Below the pieces are notes generated by a model. The model had not been told where the DNA came from and searched no databases. It saw only the letters and a program-made list of their open reading frames with translations. From contig NZ_JABXWI010000007.1 in the NCBI RefSeq assembly GCF_014930365.1, forward strand, positions 124,001 to 188,000: DNA of 64,000 nt. Direction: 5' to 3'. Both the position numbers and the translations under genes were made by a program. The DNA is from Streptomyces caniscabiei (lineage in GTDB: Bacteria > Actinomycetota > Actinomycetes > Streptomycetales > Streptomycetaceae). Positions 45,562-53,984 of the stretch are shown here, piece after piece (position 1 is the first letter of the stretch; each line of letters starts with the position of its first letter).

Positions 45562-46551
45562 CTATTTGGCCAGCGGGGTTCGCGCCTCGACGGCCTCCGT
45601 GTCGACCGCCTCCGTCACGACGCTCAGCTCATCCAGTCGCTTCCGCGCCACCCGGGCCGTCCGCAGCGCGTCCCACGTCAGCAGGGACAGCGCCAGCCAC
45701 ACCAGCGCGAAGCCCGCCCACCGCTCGGGCGGCATGGCCTCACCGAAGTAGAGGACGCCCAGCAGGAACTGGAACACCGGCGCCAGATACTGCAGCAGCC
45801 CCAGCGTGGACAGCGGCACCCGTATCGCGGCCGCCCCGAAGCAGACCAGCGGCAGGGCGGTCACCAGTCCGGTCGCGGCGAGCAGCAGCGCGTGCCCCGT
45901 CCCGTGCGCACCGAAGGTGGCGTCCCCGCGCGAGCCCAGCCACAGCAGATAGGCCAGGGCGGGCAGGAACTGGATTGCGGTCTCGGCGGCGAGCGACTCC
46001 ACGCCGCCCAGGTTGACCTTCTTCTTCACCAGCCCGTACGTGGCGAAGGAGAAGGCGAGACAGAGGGAGATCCACGGCGGCCGCCCGTAGCCGACCGTGA
46101 GGACCAGGACGGCCGCGAAGCCGACGCCGACCGCCGTCCACTGGACGGGCCGCAGCCGTTCCTTCAGCAGCAGGACGCCGATGGCGATGGTGACGAGCGG
46201 GTTGATGAAGTACCCGAGGGAGGCCTCGACCACCTGGTGGGTGTTGACGGCCCAGATGTAGACGCCCCAGTTGACGGTGATCGTGGCCGCCGCGACCGTG
46301 ATCAGGGCGAGCCTGCGCGGCTGCCGCAGCAGCTGACCGGCCCAGGACCAGCGCCGCAGCACCAGCAGTACGACGGCGACGACCGCGAGGGACCAGACCA
46401 TGCGGTGGGCGAGGATCTCCATCGCGCCCGAGGGCTTCAGCAGCGGCCAGAAGAGCGGGACCAGCCCCCACATCCCGTACGCGGCGAAGCCGTTCAGCAG
46501 CCCTATCCGGTGTTCGCCCCTCGACTGTTCGCCCCTCGACTGCGCCGCCAC
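45562..46551 (-). CDS. rarD: RarD/EamA-family membrane transporter
   Basis: Ten-helix drug/metabolite transporter of 329 residues. Recognisable RarD sequence includes GLLNGFAAYGMWGLVPLFWP, EILAHRMVWSLAVVAVVLLV, NWGVYIWAVNTHQVVEASLG and STLGLLQYLAPVFQFLLGVL. I chose the GTG after GGAGGAGGGGCC; the frame is open further upstream into a palindrome. Right after the start, the nine-base-coded unit SRGEQSRGE is a short tandem duplication. Substrate unknown; the family is annotated after chloramphenicol sensitivity. It lies downstream of the NmrA-type gene on the same strand. Confidence 0.92.
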   Translation of the reverse strand: MAAQSRGEQSRGEHRIGLLNGFAAYGMWGLVPLFWPLLKPSGAMEILAHRMVWSLAVVAVVLLVLRRWSWAGQLLRQPRRLALITVAAATITVNWGVYIWAVNTHQVVEASLGYFINPLVTIAIGVLLLKERLRPVQWTAVGVGFAAVLVLTVGYGRPPWISLCLAFSFATYGLVKKKVNLGGVESLAAETAIQFLPALAYLLWLGSRGDATFGAHGTGHALLLAATGLVTALPLVCFGAAAIRVPLSTLGLLQYLAPVFQFLLGVLYFGEAMPPERWAGFALVWLALSLLTWDALRTARVARKRLDELSVVTEAVDTEAVEARTPLAK

Positions 46552-46623
46552 GGCCCCTCCTCCTCGCCCGGCCGCACCGCCGCGACCCCGAACCCTCAGC
46601 CCTCCCGAAGGTAACGCCGAGCG

Positions 46624-46671
46624 CCCCCGGCTGTCATGCCCGTATCGCGATACGGTCATGACAGCCGGGGG
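46624..46671. terminator. 48-bp near-perfect palindrome between nmrA-type gene and rarD
   Basis: Two 24-base arms centred on TCGCGA pair with a single mismatch (outer arm CCCCCGGCTGTCATG, inner CCGTATCGCGATACGG). There is no loop beyond the minimal turn and no T-tract. It could terminate transcription of the upstream gene, act as an operator for rarD, or form a cruciform. Confidence 0.7.
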
Positions 46672-46747
46672 TGGGCACCCCGAGGGGGAGTCCGGGGCGC
46701 CGTCCGGGGCGCGCGGCCCCGGCGTGCGCGGGCTCAGTCCTGGCCGG

Positions 46748-47602
46748 TCACGCCTTCAGCGCCGCCGTGATCGACTCCTCGATCGGCGTGGTCGGGCGGC
46801 CGATGAGGCGGGAGAGGTCGCCGGAGGAGACGACCAGCTCACCCTTGGCCACGGACGCGTCGACGCCCGCGAGGATCTCGGCGAGGAACGGGGGGAGCCC
46901 GGCGCCGGTCAGGATGCCGGTGAGCGCCTCGACGGGGACGGGGTTGTTCGCTATCTCCTTGCCGGTCTGCCGGCTCAGCTCGGCCGCGTACTCGGCGAAG
47001 CCCCACGCGGTGTCGCCGCCCAGCTCGTAGGTCTGGTTCTCATGGCCCTCACCGGTCAGCACGGCGACGGCGGCGGCCGCGTAGTCCGCGCGGGCCGCGG
47101 AGGAGACCCGGCCCTCACCGGCGGCGTGGGTGACGGCGTTGTACTCCAGCACCGGCGCGAGCTGCTCGGTGTAGTTCTCGTTGTACCAGCCGTTGCGCAG
47201 CAGGGTGTACGGCAGGCCGGAGGCGAGCAGCGCCTCCTCGGTACCCCGGTGGTCGTCGGCGAGCGCGGCCGTCAGGCTGCCCGGCGCGCTGGTGTACGCG
47301 AGGAGCGCCACGCCCGCGGCCTTGGCGGCGTCGATCACGACCTTGTGCTGGCCCACCCGGTCGCCGCCGACCTCGCTGCCGGAGATCAGCAGCACCTTGT
47401 CGCCGGCGGCGAGGACGCCGTCGAAGGTCTCGGGGACGCTGTAGTCGGCGACGGCGATCTTCACGCCGCGCGCCGCGAGTCCGGCGGCCTTCTCCGCGCT
47501 GCGGACGACGGCCGTGATCTGCTCGGCCGGTACCTTCTCCAGCAGGCCCTCGACGACGAACGTACCGAGGTGTCCGGTGGCTCCGGTGACGACGATGCTC
47601 AT
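46748..47602 (-). CDS. NmrA/QorB-like NAD(P)H-binding oxidoreductase
   Basis: Atypical short-chain reductase of 284 residues. MSIVVTGATGHLGTFVVEGL gives the NADPH motif TGATGHLG; LLAYTSAPG and LPYTLLRNGWYNENY match QorB/NmrA-like quinone or azo reductases. The ATG has GGAGGAG upstream. A divergent HxlR gene 91 bp away is a typical partner: such regulators sense electrophiles or quinones and control the reductase. A role in detoxifying quinones is inferred from this pairing. Confidence 0.92.
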   Translation of the reverse strand: MSIVVTGATGHLGTFVVEGLLEKVPAEQITAVVRSAEKAAGLAARGVKIAVADYSVPETFDGVLAAGDKVLLISGSEVGGDRVGQHKVVIDAAKAAGVALLAYTSAPGSLTAALADDHRGTEEALLASGLPYTLLRNGWYNENYTEQLAPVLEYNAVTHAAGEGRVSSAARADYAAAAVAVLTGEGHENQTYELGGDTAWGFAEYAAELSRQTGKEIANNPVPVEALTGILTGAGLPPFLAEILAGVDASVAKGELVVSSGDLSRLIGRPTTPIEESITAALKA

Positions 47603-47665
47603 GGTGAAACTCCTCCAGGGGGCGGGGTGCGTCACTCACCCTAGGGGGTGCACTAACTCTTCGAA

Positions 47666-47690
47666 AGTACCCACTTTGAAGTAAGGTACT
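47666..47690. promoter_or_regulatory. Candidate HxlR operator in the divergent promoter
   Basis: AGTACC and GGTACT form the outer arms, with an inner ACTT-TG-AAGT dyad between them. The nested palindrome sits three bases before the HxlR ATG and between the two divergent genes. HxlR/QorR regulators bind such AT-richer dyads containing GTAC or similar, so autoregulation plus control of the reductase is likely. Confidence 0.6.
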
Positions 47691-47693
47691 GGC

Positions 47694-48089
47694 ATGGCCG
47701 TAAGCAAGGTGTCACCGCAGCCCGCCGCCCCGTACGACACGGGCGCCGAGGGCATGTGCCCGTACCGCCTCGTCCTGGAGCACGTCACCAGCCGCTGGGG
47801 CGTCCTCGTCCTGATCGAGCTGCTGGAGCGGCCGTACCGCTTCAGTGAGCTGCGCCGCGCGATCGGCCGGGTCAGCGAGAAGATGCTCACCCAGACCCTC
47901 CAGACCCTGGAGCGCGACGGCCTCGTCCACCGCGACGCCAAGCCCGTCATCCCGCCCCGCGTCGACTACTCCCTGACCGACCTCGGCCGCGAGGCCGCCG
48001 AGCAGGTGCGCACCCTGGCGGCCTGGACCAGGGACCGCATGGACGACGTGGAGCAGGCCCGGCGGACATACGACGAGGCCCGAGGCTGA
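47694..48089 (+). CDS. HxlR-family transcriptional regulator
   Basis: Winged-helix regulator of 131 residues. The HxlR core is clear: GMCPYRLVLEHVTSRWGVLV, LLERPYRFSELRRAIGRVSE, KMLTQTLQTLERDGLVHRD. The single cysteine in GMCPY, before the first helix, is the conserved redox-sensing position of QorR/HypR-type members. It is transcribed away from the NmrA-type reductase gene with a palindrome between them. Confidence 0.93.
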   Translation: MAVSKVSPQPAAPYDTGAEGMCPYRLVLEHVTSRWGVLVLIELLERPYRFSELRRAIGRVSEKMLTQTLQTLERDGLVHRDAKPVIPPRVDYSLTDLGREAAEQVRTLAAWTRDRMDDVEQARRTYDEARG

Positions 48090-48138
48090 AGCACCCCCGG
48101 GCCCCGTCGGCCGGTCGTCCGCCCCGGTCGGGCGCGGC

Positions 48139-49200
48139 TCAGCCGACCACCGTCCAGGTGTCCCCGCCGGCCAGCAGCGCCGAGAGGTCGCCCTTGCCGT
48201 GCCGGTCGACGGCGGTGTCGATCTGGTCGGCCATCTGCGTGTCGTAGACGGGCCGTTCGACGGAGCGCAGGACACCGATCGGGGTGTGGTGCAGGGTGTC
48301 CGGATCGGCCAGCCGCGACAGCGCGAACGCCGTGGTGGGCGATGTCGCGTGCGCGTCGTGGACCAGGATCCGGGACTCGTTCTCCGCGGTCACGGTGACC
48401 ACCTGCAGATCGCCGGTCGCCTCGTCCCGTACGACGCCGCGCCCGCCGTCCGTCCCGAACCGGATCGGCTCGCCGTGCTCCAGCCGGATCACGGCCTCCT
48501 CGGCCCGCTGCCGGTCCTTGAGGACCTCGAAGGCGCCGTCGTTGAAGATGTTGCAGTTCTGGTAGATCTCCACCAGCGCCGTGCCCGGGTGGGCGGCGGC
48601 CTGCCGCAGCACCTCCGTCAGATGCCTGCGGTCGGAGTCCACGGTCCGCGCCACGAACGACGCCTCCGCCCCGAGCGCCAGCGACACCGGGTTGAAGGGC
48701 GCGTCCAGCGACCCCATCGGCGTCGACTTGGTGATCTTCCCGACCTCCGACGTGGGGGAGTACTGCCCCTTCGTCAGACCGTAGATCCGGTTGTTGAAGA
48801 GCAGGATCTTCAGGTTCACATTGCGCCGCAGGGCGTGGATCAGATGGTTGCCGCCGATGGACAGCGCGTCCCCGTCGCCGGTCACCACCCAGACGGACAG
48901 ATCCCGCCGCGAGGTGGCGAGCCCGGTCGCGATCGCCGGCGCGCGCCCGTGGATGGAGTGCATCCCGTAGGTGTCCATGTAGTACGGGAAGCGGGACGAG
49001 CAGCCGATGCCCGAGACGAAGACGATGTTCTCCCTGGCCAGCCCCAGTTCGGGCATGAAGCCCTGGACGGCGGCGAGGATCGCGTAGTCACCGCAGCCGG
49101 GGCACCAGCGCACCTCCTGGTCGGACTTGAAGTCCTTCATGGACTGCCGGGCCGTGGCCTTGGGGACCAGCTGCAGCAGCTCATTGCCGATGTCAGTCAT
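48139..49200 (-). CDS. korB: 2-oxoacid:ferredoxin oxidoreductase subunit beta
   Basis: Thiamine-diphosphate-binding beta subunit that decarboxylates a 2-oxoacid (probably 2-oxoglutarate) and reduces ferredoxin. It has 353 residues. Iron-sulfur cysteines are in RWCPGCGDY, SGIGCSSRFP and YQNCNIFND. The ThDP motif is GDGDALSIGGNHLIHALRRN ending at LLFNN. The ATG overlaps the end of korA by eight bases, giving coupled synthesis of an alpha-gamma/beta complex. KorAB is oxygen-tolerant in actinobacteria such as Mycobacterium. Its reduced ferredoxin could feed the second nuo complex nearby. Confidence 0.95.
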   Translation of the reverse strand: MTDIGNELLQLVPKATARQSMKDFKSDQEVRWCPGCGDYAILAAVQGFMPELGLARENIVFVSGIGCSSRFPYYMDTYGMHSIHGRAPAIATGLATSRRDLSVWVVTGDGDALSIGGNHLIHALRRNVNLKILLFNNRIYGLTKGQYSPTSEVGKITKSTPMGSLDAPFNPVSLALGAEASFVARTVDSDRRHLTEVLRQAAAHPGTALVEIYQNCNIFNDGAFEVLKDRQRAEEAVIRLEHGEPIRFGTDGGRGVVRDEATGDLQVVTVTAENESRILVHDAHATSPTTAFALSRLADPDTLHHTPIGVLRSVERPVYDTQMADQIDTAVDRHGKGDLSALLAGGDTWTVVG

Positions 49201-51130
49201 CGATGGCCTCCTTCAGAGCCGTGGCCAGCTGCTCCGCCTTGAACGGCATGCCGTTCACCTGGTTGTACGAGTGGGCGTCGACCAGGTACTTCGACCGGAC
49301 GAGCAGGGCGAGCTGCCCGAGGTTCATCTCCGGGATCACCACCTTGTCGTAACGCCGCAGCACCGCCCCGAGATTGCGCGGGAAGGGGTTGAGATGACGC
49401 AGATGGGCCTGCGCGATGGACTCCCCGGCCGTGCGCAGCCGCCGTACCGCCGCCGTGATCGGCCCGTACGTCGACCCCCAGCCCAGGACGAGCGTGCGCG
49501 CCCCGTGCGGGTCGTCGACCTCGACGTCGGGCACGTCGATCCCGTCGATCTTGGCCTGCCGGGTGCGCACCATGAAGTCGTGGTTGGCCGGGTCGTAGGA
49601 GATGTTGCCCGTGCCGTCCTGCTTCTCGATGCCGCCGATGCGGTGTTCCAGACCCGGCGTGCCCGGCACGGCCCACGGCCGCGCCAGCGTCTGCGGATCG
49701 CGCTTGTACGGCCAGAAGACCTCGGTGCCGTCGTCGAGCGTGTGGTTGGGCCCCTGGGTGAACTGCACGGTCAGATCCGGCAGTTCGTCGAGCTCGGGGA
49801 TGCGCCAGGGCTCGCTGCCGTTGGCCAGGTAGCCGTCGGAGAGCAGGAAGACGGGCGTCCGGTACGTCAGGGCGATCCGCGCCGCCTCGATGGCCGCGTC
49901 GAAGCAGTCAGCCGGGGTGCGCGGCGCGACAACCGGCACCGGGGCCTCGCCGTTGCGCCCGTACATGGCCTGGAGCAGATCCGCCTGCTCGGTCTTGGTC
50001 GGCAGCCCCGTGGACGGCCCGCCGCGCTGGATGTCGACGACGAGCAGCGGCAGTTCGAGCGAGACGGCGAGCCCGATGGTCTCCGACTTCAGCGCCACAC
50101 CCGGCCCGGAGGTCGTCGTGACCGCGAGAGACCCCCCGAAGGCGGCCCCCAGCGCGGCCCCGATACCCGCGATCTCGTCCTCCGCCTGGAAGGTCCGCAC
50201 CCCGAAGTTCTTGTGCCGGCTCAGCTCGTGCAGGATGTCCGAGGCCGGGGTGATCGGGTACGAGCCCAGGTAGAGCGGCAGATCCGCCTGCCGCGAGGCC
50301 GCGATCAGCCCGTACGACAGCGCCAGGTTCCCGGAGATGTTCCGGTACGTCCCCACCGGGAAGGCCTGCGTCGCCGGGGCGATCTCGTAGCTGACCGCGA
50401 AGTCCTCGGTGGTCTCCCCGAAGTTCCAGCCCGCCCGGAAGGCGGCCAGGTTGGCGGCCGCGATCTCCGGCTTCTTGGCGAACTTGGCCGCCAGGAACTT
50501 CTCCGTGCCCTCGGTCGGCCGGTGGTACATCCACGACAGCAGACCCAGCGCGAACATGTTCTTGCTGCGCTCGGCCTCCTTGCGGCTGAGGTCGAAGTCC
50601 TTGAGCGCCTCGACGGTCAGGGTGGTCAGCGGCACCGGATGGAGGCTGTACCCGTCCAGCGACCCGTCCTCCAGCGGGCTGGTCGTGTACCCGACCTTCT
50701 GCATCGCCCGCTTGGTGAACTCGTCGGTGTTGACGATGACCTCGGCGCCGCGCGGCACGTCCCCGATGTTCGCCCTGAGCGCGGCCGGGTTCATCGCGAC
50801 GAGCACGTTGGGCGCGTCACCCGGGGTGAGGATGTCGTGGTCGGCGAAGTGCAGCTGGAAGCTGGAGACGCCCGGCAGGGTGCCTGCGGGGGCGCGGATC
50901 TCGGCGGGGAAGTTCGGCAGGGTGGAGAGGTCGTTGCCGAAGGTGGCGGTCTCGGAGGTGAAGCGGTCGCCGGTGAGCTGCATACCGTCACCGGAGTCCC
51001 CGGCGAACCGAATGATCACCCGATCGAGTCGGCGGACGCCCTTCGTCCCCGCCGGATTGCGCTGTTCTCTCAGTTCTCCCAGAGCGGCCTCGTCGGCCTG
51101 CTCCGCTGGGCTGCTGACCTGGCTGGTCAC
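49193..51130 (-). CDS. korA: 2-oxoacid:ferredoxin oxidoreductase subunit alpha (gamma-alpha fusion)
   Basis: Fused gamma-alpha subunit of 645 residues. The N-terminal gamma domain (about 35-210) begins RVIIRFAGDSGDGMQLTGDR and contains FPAEIRAPAG and SSFQLHF for CoA-region binding. The alpha domain follows, with YPITPASDILHELSR, TFQAEDEIAGIGAALGAAFG and TTTSGPGVALKSETIGLA. Length and order match KorA. The GTG has GGGAGGT upstream. A 170-bp gap separates it from the response regulator gene, which lies downstream of the two kinases on the same strand. Confidence 0.95.
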   Translation of the reverse strand: MTSQVSSPAEQADEAALGELREQRNPAGTKGVRRLDRVIIRFAGDSGDGMQLTGDRFTSETATFGNDLSTLPNFPAEIRAPAGTLPGVSSFQLHFADHDILTPGDAPNVLVAMNPAALRANIGDVPRGAEVIVNTDEFTKRAMQKVGYTTSPLEDGSLDGYSLHPVPLTTLTVEALKDFDLSRKEAERSKNMFALGLLSWMYHRPTEGTEKFLAAKFAKKPEIAAANLAAFRAGWNFGETTEDFAVSYEIAPATQAFPVGTYRNISGNLALSYGLIAASRQADLPLYLGSYPITPASDILHELSRHKNFGVRTFQAEDEIAGIGAALGAAFGGSLAVTTTSGPGVALKSETIGLAVSLELPLLVVDIQRGGPSTGLPTKTEQADLLQAMYGRNGEAPVPVVAPRTPADCFDAAIEAARIALTYRTPVFLLSDGYLANGSEPWRIPELDELPDLTVQFTQGPNHTLDDGTEVFWPYKRDPQTLARPWAVPGTPGLEHRIGGIEKQDGTGNISYDPANHDFMVRTRQAKIDGIDVPDVEVDDPHGARTLVLGWGSTYGPITAAVRRLRTAGESIAQAHLRHLNPFPRNLGAVLRRYDKVVIPEMNLGQLALLVRSKYLVDAHSYNQVNGMPFKAEQLATALKEAIDD

Positions 51131-51302
51131 TGAACTGGACCTCCCTTGAGGCGGCTGTCCGGGAACGGCCGACCCGCCGGCCCTCCCAAGACCAACCCTA
51201 CGTCGGCAGGACTCCGGAACGGCTCGACTTCTCCACCAGGAGGCCGGACGGAAAGAGGCGCGACGAGGAATCGGGAGCCCGTTCTGACACGGTGTCAGAA
51301 AA

Positions 51303-51974
51303 TCATGAATTCAGATAGGTGAGCACTGCCAGCACCCGTCGGTGGTCCCCGTCGCTCGGCGACAGCCCGAGCTTCAGGAAGATGTTGCTGACGTGCTTCT
51401 CGACCGCCCCGTCGCTGACGACCAGCTGCCGGGCGATCGCCGAGTTGGTCCGCCCCTCCGCCATCAGCCCCAGCACCTCGCGCTCCCGGGGGGTGAGCCC
51501 CGCGACCACGTCCTGCTTCCGGCTGCGCCCGAGCAACTGCGCGACCACCTCCGGGTCCAGCGCCGTACCGCCCCGCGCGACCCGCACCACGGCGTCGACG
51601 AACTCCCGTACCTCGGCCACCCGGTCCTTCAGCAGATAGCCCACGCCACGACTGGACCCGGCGAGCAGCTCGGTGGCGTACCGCTCCTCCACGTACTGCG
51701 ACAGCACGAGCACACCCAGCTCCGGATGCGACTTCCGCAGCTGTACGGCGGCCCGCACGCCCTCGTCGGTGTGGGTCGGCGGCATCCGCACATCGGCGAC
51801 GACCACGTCCGGAAGGTCGCCCTGCGCCGCGAACTCGGTGATCGTCTTGACCAGGGCGATGCCGTCCCCGACGCCCGCGACGACGTCGTGCCCCCGGTCG
51901 GTCAACAGCCGCGTCAGCCCCTCCCGCAACAGCACCGAATCCTCGGCGATGACCACCCGCACCCTGTCCTCCAC
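51303..51974 (-). CDS. NarL/FixJ-family response regulator
   Basis: Two-component regulator of 223 residues. The receiver has VRVVIAEDSVLLREGL, phospho-acceptor D61 in VVVADVRMPP, and YLLKDRV with the conserved lysine. The LuxR-type helix-turn-helix is at about 155-215 (LTPREREVLGLMAEGRTNSA, VEKHVSNIFLKLGL). The GTG has GGGGGGAACAGG upstream; the open frame continues further but would add non-conserved residues. It is the only response regulator beside two histidine kinases upstream on the same strand. Confidence 0.93.
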   Translation of the reverse strand: MEDRVRVVIAEDSVLLREGLTRLLTDRGHDVVAGVGDGIALVKTITEFAAQGDLPDVVVADVRMPPTHTDEGVRAAVQLRKSHPELGVLVLSQYVEERYATELLAGSSRGVGYLLKDRVAEVREFVDAVVRVARGGTALDPEVVAQLLGRSRKQDVVAGLTPREREVLGLMAEGRTNSAIARQLVVSDGAVEKHVSNIFLKLGLSPSDGDHRRVLAVLTYLNS

Positions 51975-52138
51975 GCCTGTTCCCCCCACTGCACCCCGTA
52001 CCGCGACAGCCCCCAGCATTCCAGCATCGGAACGCCAGGACCTGCTCCCGGGAGAAAAACAGGGGAGTGTTCAGGGGGACACACCGGCGCGCCCAGAGGC
52101 GGCAACCTCTGGACGCGCTCACCGGGTTCTCACCCCGG

Positions 52139-52345
52139 CCCCGAAGCAGCGGCCCGAAAAAGCAGGGGCGCAGCCCAGCTTTTTCAGGGGCGCGGGGAAC
52201 TGCGCGAGAACCCCCACGCACCCGCACCCACCCACGGCGCTGAGCCACCCACGGCGACGGGGGCGCGGGGAACTGCGCGAGAACCCCCACCGGACCCGCA
52301 CCCACCCACGGCGCCAAGCCACCCACGGCGCCAAGCCGCCCCAGC
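52139..52345. repeat. Dispersed intergenic element, copies 5 and 6 with poly-A/T hairpin
   Basis: A hairpin GAAAAAGC...GCTTTTTC (52156-52185) precedes core CAGGGGCGCGGGGAACTGCG (from 52185). A second core without hairpin starts at 52259. Between and after them ACCCACGGCGCCAAGCC-like units recur three to four times. It lies between the response regulator and the first kinase and may include the kinase's terminator. Confidence 0.85.
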
Positions 52346-52360
52346 CCCGCAGGGCCCCGC

Positions 52361-53692
52361 TCAGACCGCCCGCCAGGGCAGCTCCGCCGTCACCCGGGTC
52401 GGCCCGCCCGCCGGCGAGTCGACGACGAGGATCCCGTCGACCGCCCCGATCCGCCCGGCGAGCCCCGCCAGCCCGGACCCACGCCCCGTGTCGGCGCCCC
52501 CCACACCGTCGTCGATGACCTGGAGCATCAGCCGGTTCTCGACCTTCCACACATCCACGGTCGCCCGCGTGGCCCTCGCGTGCTTGCTGACGTTCTGCAG
52601 CAGCTCGGACACGGTGAAGTACGCGATGCCCTCGATCGCCGGCACCGGTCGCGCCGGCAGGTCCACCTCCACCACCACCGGCACCGCGCACCGCGAGGCG
52701 ACCGAGGACAGCGCCGCGTCGAGCCCCCGGTCCGTCAGCACCGCCGGATGGATCCCCCGCGCCAGGTCCCGCAGCTCCTGCAGCGCCGTCTTGACCTCCC
52801 CGTGGGCCGAGTCGACCATCACCGCCGCCGCCCGGGGGTCCTCCGCCAGCTTCTCCTTCGCCAGCCCCAGATCCATCGCCAGTGCCACCAGCCGGGCCTG
52901 CGCCCCGTCGTGCAGATCCCGCTCGATGCGCCGCAGATCGGCCGCCGCCGTGTCGACCACGACCCCGCGGTCCGACTCCAGCTCGACGACCCGCGCCCCC
53001 AGCCGCGACGGTCCCAGCAGCGTGACCACCATGCCCCGGTCGACCATGGTCAGACCCCGCACGATCCACGGCGTGGCCATCGTGAAGAGCAGCCCCACCA
53101 GCGCGGTCACGGTCACCTCGAACGGGTTGTCCAGATACACGGAGTGCGTCTCGTCCCCGTACAGCTGCAATCCGTCCTGCCCGACCCACACGGGGAACAC
53201 CCAGAACCACAGCGGATACGTCAGCGCTGCCCACCCGTACGTCCAGAAGGTCACCGCCACCACGAACGAGAACACCGACCACGGGAACTGCACGACCGCG
53301 TACAGCAGCTGCCGCCACGACGCCCCGCTGCGCAGCACGGCGCCCATCCACGCCAGCGCCCCGCGCCCCCTCGGCCTCAGCGGCTCCGGCGCGGCCACGT
53401 CCACACCGAGCAACGCGCGCGCCCGCGCCCGCTCCAGCGCGCCGAACCCCCGGCAGCCGGCCAGCCCCGCCGCCAGCACCGGCACCCCGAGGAACGTGAT
53501 CAGCAGCCCGGCACCCACCGACACCATCGTCACGGCGTACGTGAACAACAGGATCCCGATCGGCAGCCCCAGCAGCACGTACCCGAGCTCCCGCCAGCCG
53601 CGCGCCTCGAACGGCGCCCGCAACCCGGCCGGCACCCGACGCCGCCGCTCCCCGTCCCCACTCCCGTAGCCGTAGCCGTACTCCGTGGCCAT
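52361..53692 (-). CDS. Sensor histidine kinase (HisKA_3 family), paralogue 1
   Basis: Membrane sensor kinase of 443 residues. A short Tyr/Gly-rich N-terminus leads to a sensor domain with four or five helices (LLFTYAVTMVSVGAGLLITF; SVFSFVVAVTFWTYGW). The dimerisation/phosphoacceptor motif is RRIERDLHDGAQARLV with H261. The ATP-binding region has TVSELLQNVSKHA (N-box) and DDGVGG plus SGLAGLAGR (G boxes). It is 281 bp from the second kinase and closely similar to it over the catalytic half. With one response regulator downstream, both kinases may act on the same partner. Confidence 0.93.
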   Translation of the reverse strand: MATEYGYGYGSGDGERRRRVPAGLRAPFEARGWRELGYVLLGLPIGILLFTYAVTMVSVGAGLLITFLGVPVLAAGLAGCRGFGALERARARALLGVDVAAPEPLRPRGRGALAWMGAVLRSGASWRQLLYAVVQFPWSVFSFVVAVTFWTYGWAALTYPLWFWVFPVWVGQDGLQLYGDETHSVYLDNPFEVTVTALVGLLFTMATPWIVRGLTMVDRGMVVTLLGPSRLGARVVELESDRGVVVDTAAADLRRIERDLHDGAQARLVALAMDLGLAKEKLAEDPRAAAVMVDSAHGEVKTALQELRDLARGIHPAVLTDRGLDAALSSVASRCAVPVVVEVDLPARPVPAIEGIAYFTVSELLQNVSKHARATRATVDVWKVENRLMLQVIDDGVGGADTGRGSGLAGLAGRIGAVDGILVVDSPAGGPTRVTAELPWRAV

Positions 53693-53830
53693 CACCGTCG
53701 CCCGCCTCCGCCGATCCCGCAGTGCCGATGTCGTACCCCCACCTTGCTGCCCCCGGCCCACCGGAACCATGGAGCGGGTCGGCGTCTCGGAAGGGGGGTT
53801 TTCCCCACCCCCGGGTCCCGAAGCGGCGGG

Positions 53831-53935
53831 CCGAAAAAGCAGGGGCGCAGCCCCGCTTTTTTCAGGGGCGCGGGGAACTGCGCGAGCAACCACGATGAAC
53901 CCGCACCCGCACCCGCACCCGCCCACGGCGAAGGG
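53831..53935. repeat. Dispersed intergenic element, copy 7 with poly-A/T hairpin
   Basis: Hairpin GAAAAAGCAGGGG...CCCCGCTTTTTTC (53833-53863) followed by CAGGGGCGCGGGGAACTGCG and CGAGCAACCACGATGAAC, then CCGCACCCGCACCCGC repeats. It lies between the two kinase genes and probably terminates the upstream one. Confidence 0.85.
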
Positions 53936-53984
53936 CGCCCACAACGAGTAGGCGCCCCTCCCCACCGCCGCGCGCTGCCGCGCG

